Shown here piece after piece: positions 24,182 to 33,122 of a stretch of 64,000 nt of DNA (positions within the stretch are counted from its first letter, which is position 1; each line of letters opens with the position of its first letter). Origin of the DNA: Algiphilus aromaticivorans DG1253 (GTDB lineage Bacteria; Pseudomonadota; Gammaproteobacteria; Nevskiales; Nevskiaceae). The notes beneath the pieces were generated by a model, which searched no databases, was not told where the DNA came from, and saw nothing but the letters and a program-made list of their open reading frames with translations. Location of the stretch: contig NZ_JPOG01000001.1 in NCBI RefSeq assembly GCF_000733765.1, positions 2,108,001-2,172,000 on the forward strand, written 5' to 3'. Both the position numbers and the translations under genes were made by a program.

Positions 24182-25381
24182 TCAGTCCTTCGGCCTCGGC
24201 TCTCGCGGCAGGCCAAGGCCGCGTTCGGCGATCAGGTTGAGCTGGATCTCGTTGCTGCCGGCGTAGATCGTGTCGGCGCGCGAGAAGAAGAAGATCTGCT
24301 GCAGGCGTCGAATGGCGGGGTCCTCGGAAGGCACTTCGCCTTCCGGCCCGAGAATGTCCATGGCGAGCTTCCCCAGCTCGCGGTGCCAATTCGACCAGTA
24401 ATACTTGTAGATCAGCGCCTCCCGCGGCAGCGCCAGATCGTCGCCACCGGCGAGCATGCGCAGCGCGTTGTAGCGCATCACGCGCAGCCCGCCCCATGCC
24501 TCGGCGATGCGCCCGCGAATCGCCGGCTCCACAGCCTGGCCGGTGCGCTTGGCCGCGTCGATGACCAGCTGCAACTCGTGCGCGAAATGCATCTGCTGGC
24601 CCAGCGTGGAGACACCGCGCTCAACCTCCAGCAGCCCCATGGCGACCTTCCAGCCGTCACCAGGCGCACCCACCAGGCAATCGGCCTCGGCCACGGCTTC
24701 GTCGAAGAAGACCTCGTTGAACTCGCTGCCACCGCTCATCTGGCGGATCGGGCGAATACTGATGCCGGGCTGATCGAGTGGCAGCAGCAGAAAACTCAGC
24801 CCGTGCCGTCCCTTGCTGCCGGGCTCGCTGCGCGCGATGACGAAAATCCAGTCGGACTCCTGCGCCAGCGAGGTCCAGATCTTCTGACCCGAGACGCGCC
24901 AGCTGCCGTCGTCGTGCTGCCAGCAACGCGTCTGCACATTGGCCAGATCCGAGCCGGCGTTCGGCTCCGAATAGCCCTGCGCCCAGAACTCGCGGCCTTC
25001 GAGGATGCCCGGCAGGAAGCGCTGCTGCTGCTCCGGGGTGCCGAAGCGGATCAGCGTCGGCCCGAGCAGGCCCTCGCCGATATGCCCCATGCGCCCCGGC
25101 CCACCGACGCGCGCATATTCCTCGTGAAAGATGACCTGCTCTTCGATGGAGAAGCCGCGTCCGCCGAATTCGACCGGCCAGCCGATGCCGGTCCAGCCAC
25201 CGGCGGCCATCTCGCGCTCCCAGCGCTTGCGCAGATCCGGGTCGGCCTCTTCGTCGCCGGGGCCACCACGATGCTTGAGCGACGCGAAGTCGCCGCACAG
25301 ATGCTCGTCCATCCAGGCGGCGATCTCGGCACGCAGATCCGAAGGCGCGGCCTCGCGCGCCGGCTGTGTGGCATCGGCCAT
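24182..25381 (-). CDS. fadE30: FadE30-like acyl-CoA dehydrogenase
   Basis: Acyl-CoA dehydrogenase of 399 residues. It resembles mycobacterial FadE30, which acts on the HIP-CoA propionate chain: FASLKHRGGPG near the N-terminus, WAQGYSEPNAGSDLANV for FAD/substrate contact, EFNEVFFDEA, GVSTLGQQM and RADTIYAGSNEIQLNLIAERGLG at the end. The ATG at 25381 overlaps the stop of the preceding dehydrogenase gene by 1 nt; in-frame sequence beyond it is not used. Together with ipdF it keeps the fadE30-ipdF order of the KstR2 regulon. Assignment by remembered resemblance, so a related FadE is possible. Confidence 0.8.
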   Translation of the reverse strand: MADATQPAREAAPSDLRAEIAAWMDEHLCGDFASLKHRGGPGDEEADPDLRKRWEREMAAGGWTGIGWPVEFGGRGFSIEEQVIFHEEYARVGGPGRMGHIGEGLLGPTLIRFGTPEQQQRFLPGILEGREFWAQGYSEPNAGSDLANVQTRCWQHDDGSWRVSGQKIWTSLAQESDWIFVIARSEPGSKGRHGLSFLLLPLDQPGISIRPIRQMSGGSEFNEVFFDEAVAEADCLVGAPGDGWKVAMGLLEVERGVSTLGQQMHFAHELQLVIDAAKRTGQAVEPAIRGRIAEAWGGLRVMRYNALRMLAGGDDLALPREALIYKYYWSNWHRELGKLAMDILGPEGEVPSEDPAIRRLQQIFFFSRADTIYAGSNEIQLNLIAERGLGLPREPRPKD

Positions 25382-26514
25382 CACGCAGCCTCGTCGTCGA
25401 GAAGATAGGCAGCCACGTTTTCGGCGAGGCGCTCTGGGCGGCCCAGCCAGACGCGAGCGGCCTGCGCGCGCTTGAAGTAGAGCTGCGGGTCGTATTCCCA
25501 GGTGAAGCCGACCCCCCCGTGCAGCTGAATCGCTTCCTGCGCGCAGAAGAAGAAGGCGCGGTCGGCGCGCGCACGCAGCGCAGCGCATTCCGCTGCGAGC
25601 TGGGCATCGTCACCACTCTGCTCGGCCAAACGCGCCGCGCCGAGCACGCCCGAGCGTAGCGCCTCGATCTCCACCATCATCTGGGCACAGCGATGCTTGA
25701 CGGCCTGAAAGGAACCAACCGGGCGCCCGAACTGCTTGCGCTCGGCGACATAGGCCGTCGTGAGATCCAGGCAGCGCTGCGCGCCGCCCAGCGACTCGGC
25801 GGCGATATGCAGCTGTGCGATGGCAGCGGCGCGCCGCAGGCCCGCCTCAGGAGCACCATCAGCGTCCAGGCGCTCGGCCGGCGCGCTATCCAGCGTCCAG
25901 CTACCGAAAACGCGTGTGGCGTCCCAGCCGGGCTGTGCCAACACGCTGACGCCCTTGGCATCGCGGTCGACGGCGAAGAGGCCAAAGGAGCCATCGCCAA
26001 CTTCAGCCAGACAGATCAGCGCATCGACCTGTGCCGCGTCAGGCACGCGCGCCGCCTGGCCCCGCAGGCGCCAAGCGCCGTCGGCGGCCTCGGCGCGTAG
26101 CGTGGCGGCTGCGTCGGCCCAGTTCGGACTATCCGGCAGCGGCGCGCTCAAGCTGCAGCGTCCTTCAGCCACCGCCGGCAGCCAAGTGGCCGCAGCGCTA
26201 TCGGACGACACGTTACGCAGCAGATTCGCACCCAGCGCCACGGTCGAGAACAGCGGCGCGCAGAGCAGATGCGCACCGGACTGCTCGAAAAGCAGGGCCT
26301 CGGTGAGCGTCCCCATGCCCATGCCGCCGTGGGCCTCGTCGATGCCCACCGCGCACCAGCCAAGTTCACCGGCGACCTGCCGCCAGAGCGCACGGTCGAT
26401 GCCCTCGCCCGCCTCACAGCACGCGCGCACAGCCGCGGAATCGGAGGCCGAGGCCAGAACCTCGGCAGCCGCTTCCGCAATCATCCGCTCTTCGTCGCTC
26501 AGGGAAAAAGTCAT
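25381..26514 (-). CDS. Acyl-CoA dehydrogenase, partner-subunit type
   Basis: Acyl-CoA dehydrogenase of 377 residues of the divergent kind that forms alpha2beta2 complexes in steroid catabolism. Seen are FSLSDEERMIAEAAAEVL, YVAERKQFGRPVGSFQAVKHRCAQM and EAIQLHGGVGFTWEYDPQLYFKRA. The middle domain is poorly conserved, with WADAAATLRAEAADG in place of the usual FAD-contact sequence, as in partner subunits. It is upstream of and overlaps the FadE30-like gene by 1 nt, so the two products may associate. Which subunit holds the catalytic Glu was not determined. Confidence 0.8.
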   Translation of the reverse strand: MTFSLSDEERMIAEAAAEVLASASDSAAVRACCEAGEGIDRALWRQVAGELGWCAVGIDEAHGGMGMGTLTEALLFEQSGAHLLCAPLFSTVALGANLLRNVSSDSAAATWLPAVAEGRCSLSAPLPDSPNWADAAATLRAEAADGAWRLRGQAARVPDAAQVDALICLAEVGDGSFGLFAVDRDAKGVSVLAQPGWDATRVFGSWTLDSAPAERLDADGAPEAGLRRAAAIAQLHIAAESLGGAQRCLDLTTAYVAERKQFGRPVGSFQAVKHRCAQMMVEIEALRSGVLGAARLAEQSGDDAQLAAECAALRARADRAFFFCAQEAIQLHGGVGFTWEYDPQLYFKRAQAARVWLGRPERLAENVAAYLLDDEAA

Positions 26515-26728
26515 TTCCGCGTCGTCATATAGCTGTGCGGATTATTGGAGGTGAGTCCGGCTCGCCTCATCACCCGTTGGGATTAGGGTTTTTGACGGGG
26601 ATCGCGCGCGCGCCCTGGATGCACACCGCCAGGCCCGATTGCACAGAGCGAGACAGCCCGCCGCTGGCGCGGCGGACTGTCCTCGGAAAGGCATCTGCCC
26701 TCTGCCGCGCACCGCACGGCGCGCCGCT
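26515..26728. other. Intergenic region with a 13-bp stem-loop at 26651-26680
   Basis: No gene is supported in these 214 nt. The right part has GACAGCCCGCCGC / GCGGCGGACTGTC arms around TGGC (26651-26680). In a minus-strand transcript this is a 13-bp stem with one G-U pair, placed 48 nt after the stop of the Rv3548c-like gene. No T-run follows, so it may be a processing or stability element rather than an intrinsic terminator. The AT-richer left part near 26515-26550 may carry the promoter of the acyl-CoA dehydrogenase gene. Confidence 0.45.
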
Positions 26729-27607
26729 TCAGGTGCCGTAGACCTTCTGCGGCGCCGGCGCCTTGCCGATGAGCTGCTGCACGGCCTCGCCGATCTCGGC
26801 CGGCTCCCAGCGCGCGCTCTTGTCCTGGACCTCACCGGTGCGCCAACCGTCGGCCACCGAGATGCGACCGCCGTCGGCCTCGAAGACGCGCCCCGAGACC
26901 TGCGCCGATTGCGCGCTGCACAGCCAGACGACGATGGGCGAGACATTCTCCGGCGCGAAATGATCGAAACCGTCGTCGGGCTTCTTCATGACATCGGCGA
27001 AGACATCCTCGGTCATGCCCGTGCGCGCCGCCGGGGCAAGCGCATTGGCCGTGATGCCATAACGGCCGAGCTCAGCCGCCTGGATCAGCGTCAGCGTGGC
27101 TATGCCGCCCTTGGCGGCACCGTAGTTACTCTGCCCGATGGAACCCTGCAACCCGGCACCGGAGGTGGTGTTGATGATGCGCGCGTTGACCTTCTCGCCG
27201 CGCTCCTTGACCTGGGCGCGCCAGCGCTTGACCAGCACATTGCTGATGCAGAAGTGGCCCTTGAGGTGGACCTTGATGACGATGTCCCAGTCATCTTCCG
27301 ACATGCTGGCGAACATCTTGTCGCGCAGCACGCCGGCATTGTTGACCACCGCGTGCACGTCGCCGAAAGCCGACTCGGCTGCCGCGACGATCGCCTCGGC
27401 ACCCGCCACCGACGTGATGTCGTCACCATTGGCCACGGCGCGACCGCCAGCTCCGGTGATCTCGGCAACCACGGCCTCGGCGGCTTCGTGGTTGATGTCG
27501 TTGATCAGCACCGCGGCACCCTCGGCCGCCAACGCGAGCGCGTGCGCCCGCCCCAGGCCGGCGCCGGCCCCGGTAATGATCACGTTGCGTCCTTCACAAA
27601 TCGCCAT
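26729..27607 (-). CDS. SDR resembling Rv3548c of the KstR2 regulon
   Basis: SDR of 292 residues from the ATG at 27607. ITGAGAGLGRAHALALAAEG is the cofactor site; NNAGVLRDKM, INTTSGAGLQGSIGQSNYGAAK and APAARTGMTEDVFADVM closely match the remembered sequence of Rv3548c and of peroxisomal multifunctional enzyme type 2 dehydrogenase domains. The YxxxK pair is YGAAK. It should oxidise a 3-hydroxyacyl-CoA or ring hydroxyl in the C/D-ring pathway. The C-terminal 60 residues (GWRTGEVQDKSARWEPAEIG and on) extend past the core fold as in that family. It lies 154 nt downstream of the FadA6-like gene. Confidence 0.82.
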   Translation of the reverse strand: MAICEGRNVIITGAGAGLGRAHALALAAEGAAVLINDINHEAAEAVVAEITGAGGRAVANGDDITSVAGAEAIVAAAESAFGDVHAVVNNAGVLRDKMFASMSEDDWDIVIKVHLKGHFCISNVLVKRWRAQVKERGEKVNARIINTTSGAGLQGSIGQSNYGAAKGGIATLTLIQAAELGRYGITANALAPAARTGMTEDVFADVMKKPDDGFDHFAPENVSPIVVWLCSAQSAQVSGRVFEADGGRISVADGWRTGEVQDKSARWEPAEIGEAVQQLIGKAPAPQKVYGT

Positions 27608-27761
27608 GACTGACGTCTCCCAATAGATGAATAAAAAGCTCTCGAGCCAAAGATTTTTCAGACGGGCGCAGATCGGGTTTCTGCTTGTCCGCTGCTCCGA
27701 CCTCCTGTAGCTCGGGCTGCAGCCGACCTGGGGGGCGGTCTTGAATCTGCGACGTCGGCGA

Positions 27762-28913
27762 CTAAACCAAGCGCTCGATGATGGTGACGTTGGCCACGCC
27801 ACCGCCTTCACACATGGTCTGCAGGCCGTAGCGACCATTGCGACGCTCCAGCTCGTGCAGCAGTGTGGTCATGAGCTTGGTGCCGGTCGCGCCCAGCGGG
27901 TGGCCCAGGGCGATGGCGCCGCCGTTGACGTTGAGCTGCTCGTGGGCAAATCCAGTTTCCTGCATCCAGGCCAGGGGCACCGACGCAAAGGCCTCGTTGC
28001 ATTCGGCAATATCGATGTCAGCCGGCCTCAGGCCGGTCTGCTTCAGCGCCTTCTGCGTCGCAGGAATCGGCGCGGTGAGCATAGCGATGGGGTCATCGCC
28101 CATCAGGCCCATGTAGTGGATGCGCGCGCGCGGTTTCAGACCGTAGCGCTTGAGCGCGGCCTCGGACACCACCATCACGGCCGAGGCACCGTCGCAGGTC
28201 TGGCTAGCGACGGCCGCGGTCAGCGAGCCGCCTTCGGCGAGCACTTCCAGCTCGGCCATCTTCTCCAGCGAGGTCTGGCGCATGGTCTCGTCGCGATCGA
28301 GGCCATTCAACGGCACGATCTCACGTTCGAAACGACCGTCGGCCAGCGCGGCCAATGCCCGTTCGTGGCTAGCCAGCGCAAAGCGCTCCATGGCCTGGCG
28401 GTCCAGGCCCCAGCGATCGGCGATCATCTGCGCACCGTGGAACTGCGTCACCGGCTGATCGCCGAAGCGCTTGCGCCAGCCTTCACTTCCCGAGAAGGGA
28501 TCGTCGAAACCCAAGGGCTTGCCCGCCATCATCGAAGAACCGATCGGCACGCTGCTCATGGTCTGCACGCCGCCGGCGATGACCACGTCCTGGACGCCAC
28601 TCATCACCGCCTGCGCGGCGAAATGCACGGCTTGCTGCGAGGAGCCGCACTGGCGGTCGATGGTTACGCCGGGCACGGATAGCGGCATGTCGGCCGTAAG
28701 CCAGCAGGTGCGGGCGATGTTGCCGGCCATCGGACCGACCGCATCGACGCAGCCAAAGACGACGTCGTCGATCTCTTCGGCCGGCACACTGTTGCGCTCG
28801 ACAATGGCCTTCAGGACATGCGCACCGAGATCGGCGGCGTGAACCTCGGAAAGACTGCCGCGGCGCTTGCCGGTAGGGCTGCGCAAGGCGTCGACGATAT
28901 AGGCTTCAGGCAT
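27762..28913 (-). CDS. fadA6: FadA6-like thiolase
   Basis: Thiolase of 383 residues matching the remembered M. tuberculosis FadA6 along its length: MPEAYIVDALRSPTGKR, GCVDAVGPMAGNIART, PGVTIDRQCGSSQQAV (C89), ARIHYMGLMGDDPIAMLT, GGAIALGHPLGATGTKLM and LQTMCEGGGVANVTIIERL. All catalytic residues are present. FadA6 acts late in C/D-ring degradation, on the ring-opened CoA esters. It sits between the Rv3548c-like SDR and an acyl-CoA dehydrogenase pair in the minus-strand block. Confidence 0.87.
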   Translation of the reverse strand: MPEAYIVDALRSPTGKRRGSLSEVHAADLGAHVLKAIVERNSVPAEEIDDVVFGCVDAVGPMAGNIARTCWLTADMPLSVPGVTIDRQCGSSQQAVHFAAQAVMSGVQDVVIAGGVQTMSSVPIGSSMMAGKPLGFDDPFSGSEGWRKRFGDQPVTQFHGAQMIADRWGLDRQAMERFALASHERALAALADGRFEREIVPLNGLDRDETMRQTSLEKMAELEVLAEGGSLTAAVASQTCDGASAVMVVSEAALKRYGLKPRARIHYMGLMGDDPIAMLTAPIPATQKALKQTGLRPADIDIAECNEAFASVPLAWMQETGFAHEQLNVNGGAIALGHPLGATGTKLMTTLLHELERRNGRYGLQTMCEGGGVANVTIIERLV

Positions 28914-28996
28914 TGAAATTCTCCGGTCTTGGAAGCGCGGTTCTCGCGCTTGAATTCGTTGCGATAGCTTCGATGTGAATCAGCGAAAGCTGCGCT

Positions 28997-30058
28997 TCAG
29001 GTGGTTTCGAATGTGGCGGATGGTCCAAGCGCGGCACCGTCGGCGAAGATGTCCTCGGCCAACCGCGCCTTGAAATGCGGGACGTCCCCCCAGGCGGCAT
29101 CCAGCACCCAGGCGCGCTTCATGAACATCTGCAGGTCGGCTTCCCAGGTGTAGCCCATGGCGCCGTGCACCTGGATGCTGGCGCGTGCGGCCTTGCGCGC
29201 CGCTTCGCTGGCCTGCAGACGCGCCTGGGCAATGGCGCGACCGCGTAGCGACTGGTCGTGGGCCAGCGCATAGGCCGCGCGGTGCACCACGGGTGCGGCA
29301 AAGTCGATGGCGACCTGCACGTCGGCCAGATGATGCTTGACGGCCTGGAAGCTGCCGATGGGCTTGCCGAACTGCTTGCGCTGGGCGGCGTAGTCGACAC
29401 CCAGATCCAGCATGCGTTGCGCCAGACCAACCAGCTGTGCGGAAACCGCCAGTGCGGCGCGGTCACAGGTATCAGCCCAGAGTTGCGCGCCGAGGCGCGC
29501 ATTGGCGATTCGATTGGCCTCGCTCGGCTCCCAGGCCACCGAGAACAGTCGTCGCGACATATCGATGCTCGGCTGAGCCGTCAGCTCAACCTCGTCGGGG
29601 CGAAGCGCGTGCACCGCATCCTCGTGCCACATCAGCAGCAGGTCGGCGGTGCCGGCGTCGGCGACGAAGGGGTTGATGGGATGCCCTACAGCAACACGCG
29701 CGCTACCGTCGGCGATGCGCGGCAGCCATTCGCGCTTGCGCTCGATATCCGAGGACAGATCGCGAATGATGCCGGCGCCGAGATAGGCCGTATCGATCAG
29801 CGAATCGGGAATCGCGTAGTAGCCCAGCTCCTGCTGCACCAGCACCCAATCCAGATCGCCCATCTCGATACCGCCGAAATCCTCCGGCACTGACAGCGCC
29901 GTCAGGCCCTGGTCGGCGAGCTTGGCACGCAGCTCGGCCGAGCGACCGCTCTGCGTTTCCCAGATGTCGCGCAGCATCTCCGGCGCGGCCTCGACGACGA
30001 GGAACTTGCGGATGGCGTCGCGGAAGGCGAGTTGATGGCTCTCGAAAGTGAAATCCAT
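28997..30058 (-). CDS. Acyl-CoA dehydrogenase, FadE32/33-like subunit
   Basis: Acyl-CoA dehydrogenase of 353 residues from the ATG at 30058, which lies 2 nt after the stop of the next dehydrogenase. MDFTFESHQLAFRDAIRKFL opens the N-terminal domain, and YAAQRKQFGKPIGSFQAVKHHLADV with SIQVHGAMGYTWEADLQMFMKR closes the fold. The middle domain is short and lacks the usual SEP/AGSD contact, which fits the small subunit of a heteromeric dehydrogenase. The neighbour at 30061-31227 has that motif, so the two probably form one enzyme acting on a ring-cleavage CoA ester, as FadE31/32/33 do in Mycobacterium. Confidence 0.8.
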   Translation of the reverse strand: MDFTFESHQLAFRDAIRKFLVVEAAPEMLRDIWETQSGRSAELRAKLADQGLTALSVPEDFGGIEMGDLDWVLVQQELGYYAIPDSLIDTAYLGAGIIRDLSSDIERKREWLPRIADGSARVAVGHPINPFVADAGTADLLLMWHEDAVHALRPDEVELTAQPSIDMSRRLFSVAWEPSEANRIANARLGAQLWADTCDRAALAVSAQLVGLAQRMLDLGVDYAAQRKQFGKPIGSFQAVKHHLADVQVAIDFAAPVVHRAAYALAHDQSLRGRAIAQARLQASEAARKAARASIQVHGAMGYTWEADLQMFMKRAWVLDAAWGDVPHFKARLAEDIFADGAALGPSATFETT

Positions 30059-30060
30059 GA

Positions 30061-31227
30061 TCAGCTCCGCGGCAGGTCGAGCACGCGCTCGGCGATGATG
30101 TTGCGCTGGATCTCGTTGGTGCCGGCGTAGATCGGCCCGGCCTGCGCGAAGAGGAAGCCGTCCAGCCACTGGCCGATGCCCGCAGCTTCGGGGGCATGCG
30201 GCAGCAGCTCGCCGCGCGCGCCGAGAATCTGCATGGCCGTCTCGTGCAGCTTCAGATCCAGCTCCGACCAGAAGATCTTGTTGGTGCTGGCTTCGGCGCC
30301 GATGCGCCCGCCCTTCACCAGCTTCGAGGCGGTGCGATAGGTCGACAGCGCGTAGGCCTCGGCCGCGACATAGCCCCGGATCACCGCATCACGGATGCCC
30401 GGATCGCGGTCGGCGCGTTCCTGGTTTGCCTTGTAGAGATTCACCAGCGCCTTGGCGGTCTGCTGGAAGCGGCCCGGCGAACGCAGCATCAGACCGCGCT
30501 CGAAACCGGCCGTGGCCATGGCGATGCGCCAGCCGGCACCCTCGTCGCCGAGGCGATTGCCCGCCGGGACACGCACGTTATCGAAGAAGATCTCGGCAAA
30601 GCCCGGCTGGCCGTTGAGCTGGCGAATCGGCCGGATGCTGATGCCCGGCAGGTCCAGCGGCAGCAGCACGAAGCTCATGCCCTGGTGGCGCGGCGCGGAA
30701 GGGTCGGTGCGGAAGAGGCCGAAGAGCCAGTCGGCATAGACCGCGCGCGTTGACCAGGTCTTCTGGCCGTTGATGATGTAGTCGTCACCGTCGCGCTCGG
30801 CCTTGCAGCGCAGCGCCGCCATGTCCGAGCCGGCACCGGGTTCGGACCAGCCCTGCGCCCAGATGTCCTCGCCCGAAGCCATGCGCGGCAGAAAGCGCGC
30901 CTTCTGCTCGTCCGTACCGTATTCCATCAAGGTGGGCGCGAGCAGGAAGATCCCGTTCTGGTTGACGCGCATCGGCGCACCGGCGCCCCAGTATTCCTCT
31001 TCGAAGATCAGCCAATCGATCAGCCCGAGGCCGCGCCCGCCGTATTCCTTCGGCCAGGTGACCGCGCTCCAGCCGCCATCGAAAAGCGTCTTCTCCCATT
31101 CGCGGTGCTGTTCGAAGCCCTCGGCCGTATCGAGGCTCTGCAGGGGCTTGGCCGGCAGATTGTCCGCCAGCCAGGCGCGCACTTCCTTGCGGAAGACGCG
31201 CTGACTCTGTGTGTATTCCAGTCTCAT
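30061..31227 (-). CDS. Acyl-CoA dehydrogenase, FadE31-like large subunit
   Basis: Acyl-CoA dehydrogenase of 388 residues. N-terminal YTQSQRVFRKEVRAWLADNL, the FAD/substrate contact WAQGWSEPGAGSDMAALRC, GFAEIFFDNVRVP and the end YAGTNEIQRNIIAERVLDLP are all clear. It directly precedes the smaller dehydrogenase subunit, suggesting an alpha2beta2 complex. It lies 21 nt downstream of echA20 and so is part of the C/D-ring block. The exact CoA-ester substrate cannot be read, but the position favours a late ring-opened intermediate. Confidence 0.83.
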   Translation of the reverse strand: MRLEYTQSQRVFRKEVRAWLADNLPAKPLQSLDTAEGFEQHREWEKTLFDGGWSAVTWPKEYGGRGLGLIDWLIFEEEYWGAGAPMRVNQNGIFLLAPTLMEYGTDEQKARFLPRMASGEDIWAQGWSEPGAGSDMAALRCKAERDGDDYIINGQKTWSTRAVYADWLFGLFRTDPSAPRHQGMSFVLLPLDLPGISIRPIRQLNGQPGFAEIFFDNVRVPAGNRLGDEGAGWRIAMATAGFERGLMLRSPGRFQQTAKALVNLYKANQERADRDPGIRDAVIRGYVAAEAYALSTYRTASKLVKGGRIGAEASTNKIFWSELDLKLHETAMQILGARGELLPHAPEAAGIGQWLDGFLFAQAGPIYAGTNEIQRNIIAERVLDLPRS

Positions 31228-31248
31228 GGTGCGTGTCGGGGGTTCGGT

Positions 31249-32022
31249 CTAGTTGTTGTCGGCACGCGCATTGACGTCCGCGTCGCGCTTTTCCACAAAG
31301 GCCCGGCGCGTCTCGGCCGAGTCCGGTTCCATGTAGGCCTGCAGCGTGAAGCCCTGCTCCCAGCGGTACTTGTCCTCGAGGTTGCCGTCCTCGATGCCGT
31401 TGAGGGATTCCTTGGCCAATCGCAGCATGGCCGCGCTCTTGCCGGCAATGCCGCCGGCGATGGCCATGGCCTTGTCGCGCAGCTGCTCGGGGCCGACCAC
31501 AGCCTCGATGGCGCCCAGGCGGTAGGCCTCGGCCGCATCGATGGGCTCACCGGTGAAGTACATCGCGCGCACCTTCTGCACCGGGAACAGCCGCTGCAGA
31601 TGCGCGCCGCCGCCCATGGCGCCACGATCGACCTCGGGCACGCCGAAGCTGGCGTTGTCGGCGGCGACGAGAATGTCCGCCGCACCGGCGATACCGATGC
31701 CCCCACCGAGCACGAAACCGTGCAGTGCCACGATGACCGGCAGCGGATTGCGATGAATCGCCTCGAAGGTCCGGTAGTTGCCGGCGTTGACGTCGACGAT
31801 GCGCTCGGGATGCGCATTCAGCTCCTTGATATCGACACCGGCACAGAAACCCTTGCCCTCGGCGCGGATGACGATGACCCGCAGATCCGAACGCGTACCC
31901 AGCTCATGTATGGCGTCGGCAAGCGCGTGCCAGCCGTGGCTGTCCAGCGCGTTGACCGGCGGCTTGTCGATGACCAGCTCGCCGATGCCCTCATGACATT
32001 CAATGCGGAAAGGGGTGCTCAT
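31249..32022 (-). CDS. echA20: EchA20-like crotonase, C/D-ring CoA ester hydrolase
   Basis: Crotonase-fold protein of 257 residues. GFCAGVDIKELNAHPERIVD, NPLPVIVALHGFVLGGGIG and FGVPEVDRGAMGGGAHLQRLFP fit EchA20, which opens the last steroid ring of HIEC-CoA by hydrolysis in Mycobacterium. It overlaps ipdC by 4 nt. IpdC, EchA20 and IpdAB act consecutively in that pathway and all are in this block, which supports the assignment over a general enoyl-CoA hydratase. Confidence 0.85.
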   Translation of the reverse strand: MSTPFRIECHEGIGELVIDKPPVNALDSHGWHALADAIHELGTRSDLRVIVIRAEGKGFCAGVDIKELNAHPERIVDVNAGNYRTFEAIHRNPLPVIVALHGFVLGGGIGIAGAADILVAADNASFGVPEVDRGAMGGGAHLQRLFPVQKVRAMYFTGEPIDAAEAYRLGAIEAVVGPEQLRDKAMAIAGGIAGKSAAMLRLAKESLNGIEDGNLEDKYRWEQGFTLQAYMEPDSAETRRAFVEKRDADVNARADNN

Positions 32023-33122
32023 GCCGCGTCTCCCTGCTTGTTCGTGGCGGCCGTGGCGCCCTGCGGGCGCGGCATCGCGTCGATGCGTGCGGTGGCCTCG
32101 GCCATGATGTGATCGATCAGCTCAACCACCGGCGGCAGGTCGTCGAGCACCGAAGCCACCTGCCCGCTGGGCAGCACACCCTCGTCCGGATGGCCTTCGA
32201 CCATGGCGCGCTGGATCAGCACCGGCGCGTTGGCCGCCGACAGTGTCTGCGTGATGGAGTCGCCCGAGCGCATGGCTGCGATGAAGGTGCGCAGCATGTG
32301 CAGGACGCTCATGCCGGTGCGCTGCTTCCAGCGCCAGGCGGAAGCCAGCGCGACGAAGAGTCGCCGCAGACCACTGCCGCCCTCAAGCTTCTCTAGATAG
32401 GGGTTGTCGATCATGCGCTGCGGCATGCCGTCGACGGCGGTCGAGGCGCGGATGCGCGCCGCGTCCTGAACCTCCTGGTACTTGGCCAGCGTGCTGCGCG
32501 GCACCGGCGATTCGGCCGTCATCAGAAAGCGCGTCCCCATGGCGATGCCCGCCGCACCCCAGGCCAGCGCAGCGGCGAGCCCGCGGCCATCGTGAAAACC
32601 GCCGGCGGCGACCACCGGCACGTTCACGGCCTTGAGCACCTGTGGCAGCAGCAGCGTCGTCGGCGTCGAGCCGGTGTGACCACCACCCTCGCCGCCCTGC
32701 ACTGTGATGATGTCCGCACCCAGTTCGACGGCCTTCACGGCGTGCTTGAGCGCACCCACCGTCGGCATGCAGAGCACGCCGGCTTGCTTGAACCGCCCGA
32801 TGGTCTCGGCATTCGGCCCGCGCCCGTAACTGACCGCGCGCACGCGATCGGCGTTGGCGAGCACGCGCTCGATGACTTCCTGCGCATTGGGCTGGAACAT
32901 GTGGAAGTTCACGCCGAAGGGCCCATCACAGCTTTCGCGCAGCTCGGACAGGGCGGCGTCCAACTCGGACGTCGACATGGTCGCGGCTGCCAGGAAACCG
33001 AAGCCGCCGGCATTGGTGGTGGCTGCCACCAGCTTGGCATCGGCCACCCAGCCCATGGCCGTCTGCACCACCGGGTGGCGGCAGCCCAGCATCTCGGTCA
33101 GTGGCGTGCGGATCTCCGGCAT
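32019..33122 (-). CDS. ipdC: IpdC-like NAD(P)H-dependent flavin oxidoreductase
   Basis: FMN-dependent nitronate monooxygenase/2-nitropropane dioxygenase superfamily protein of 367 residues. TVQGGEGGGHTGSTPTTLLL and VVAAGGFHDGRGLAAALAWG with GIAMGTRFLMTAES make the FMN and phosphate sites. IpdC reduces an unsaturated C/D-ring CoA ester (5-OH-HIC-CoA type) before EchA20 acts. The ATG at 33122 overlaps the stop of the Ltp-like gene; the in-frame region upstream is inside that gene. A nitronate monooxygenase role is unlikely given the neighbours. Confidence 0.85.
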   Translation of the reverse strand: MPEIRTPLTEMLGCRHPVVQTAMGWVADAKLVAATTNAGGFGFLAAATMSTSELDAALSELRESCDGPFGVNFHMFQPNAQEVIERVLANADRVRAVSYGRGPNAETIGRFKQAGVLCMPTVGALKHAVKAVELGADIITVQGGEGGGHTGSTPTTLLLPQVLKAVNVPVVAAGGFHDGRGLAAALAWGAAGIAMGTRFLMTAESPVPRSTLAKYQEVQDAARIRASTAVDGMPQRMIDNPYLEKLEGGSGLRRLFVALASAWRWKQRTGMSVLHMLRTFIAAMRSGDSITQTLSAANAPVLIQRAMVEGHPDEGVLPSGQVASVLDDLPPVVELIDHIMAEATARIDAMPRPQGATAATNKQGDAA

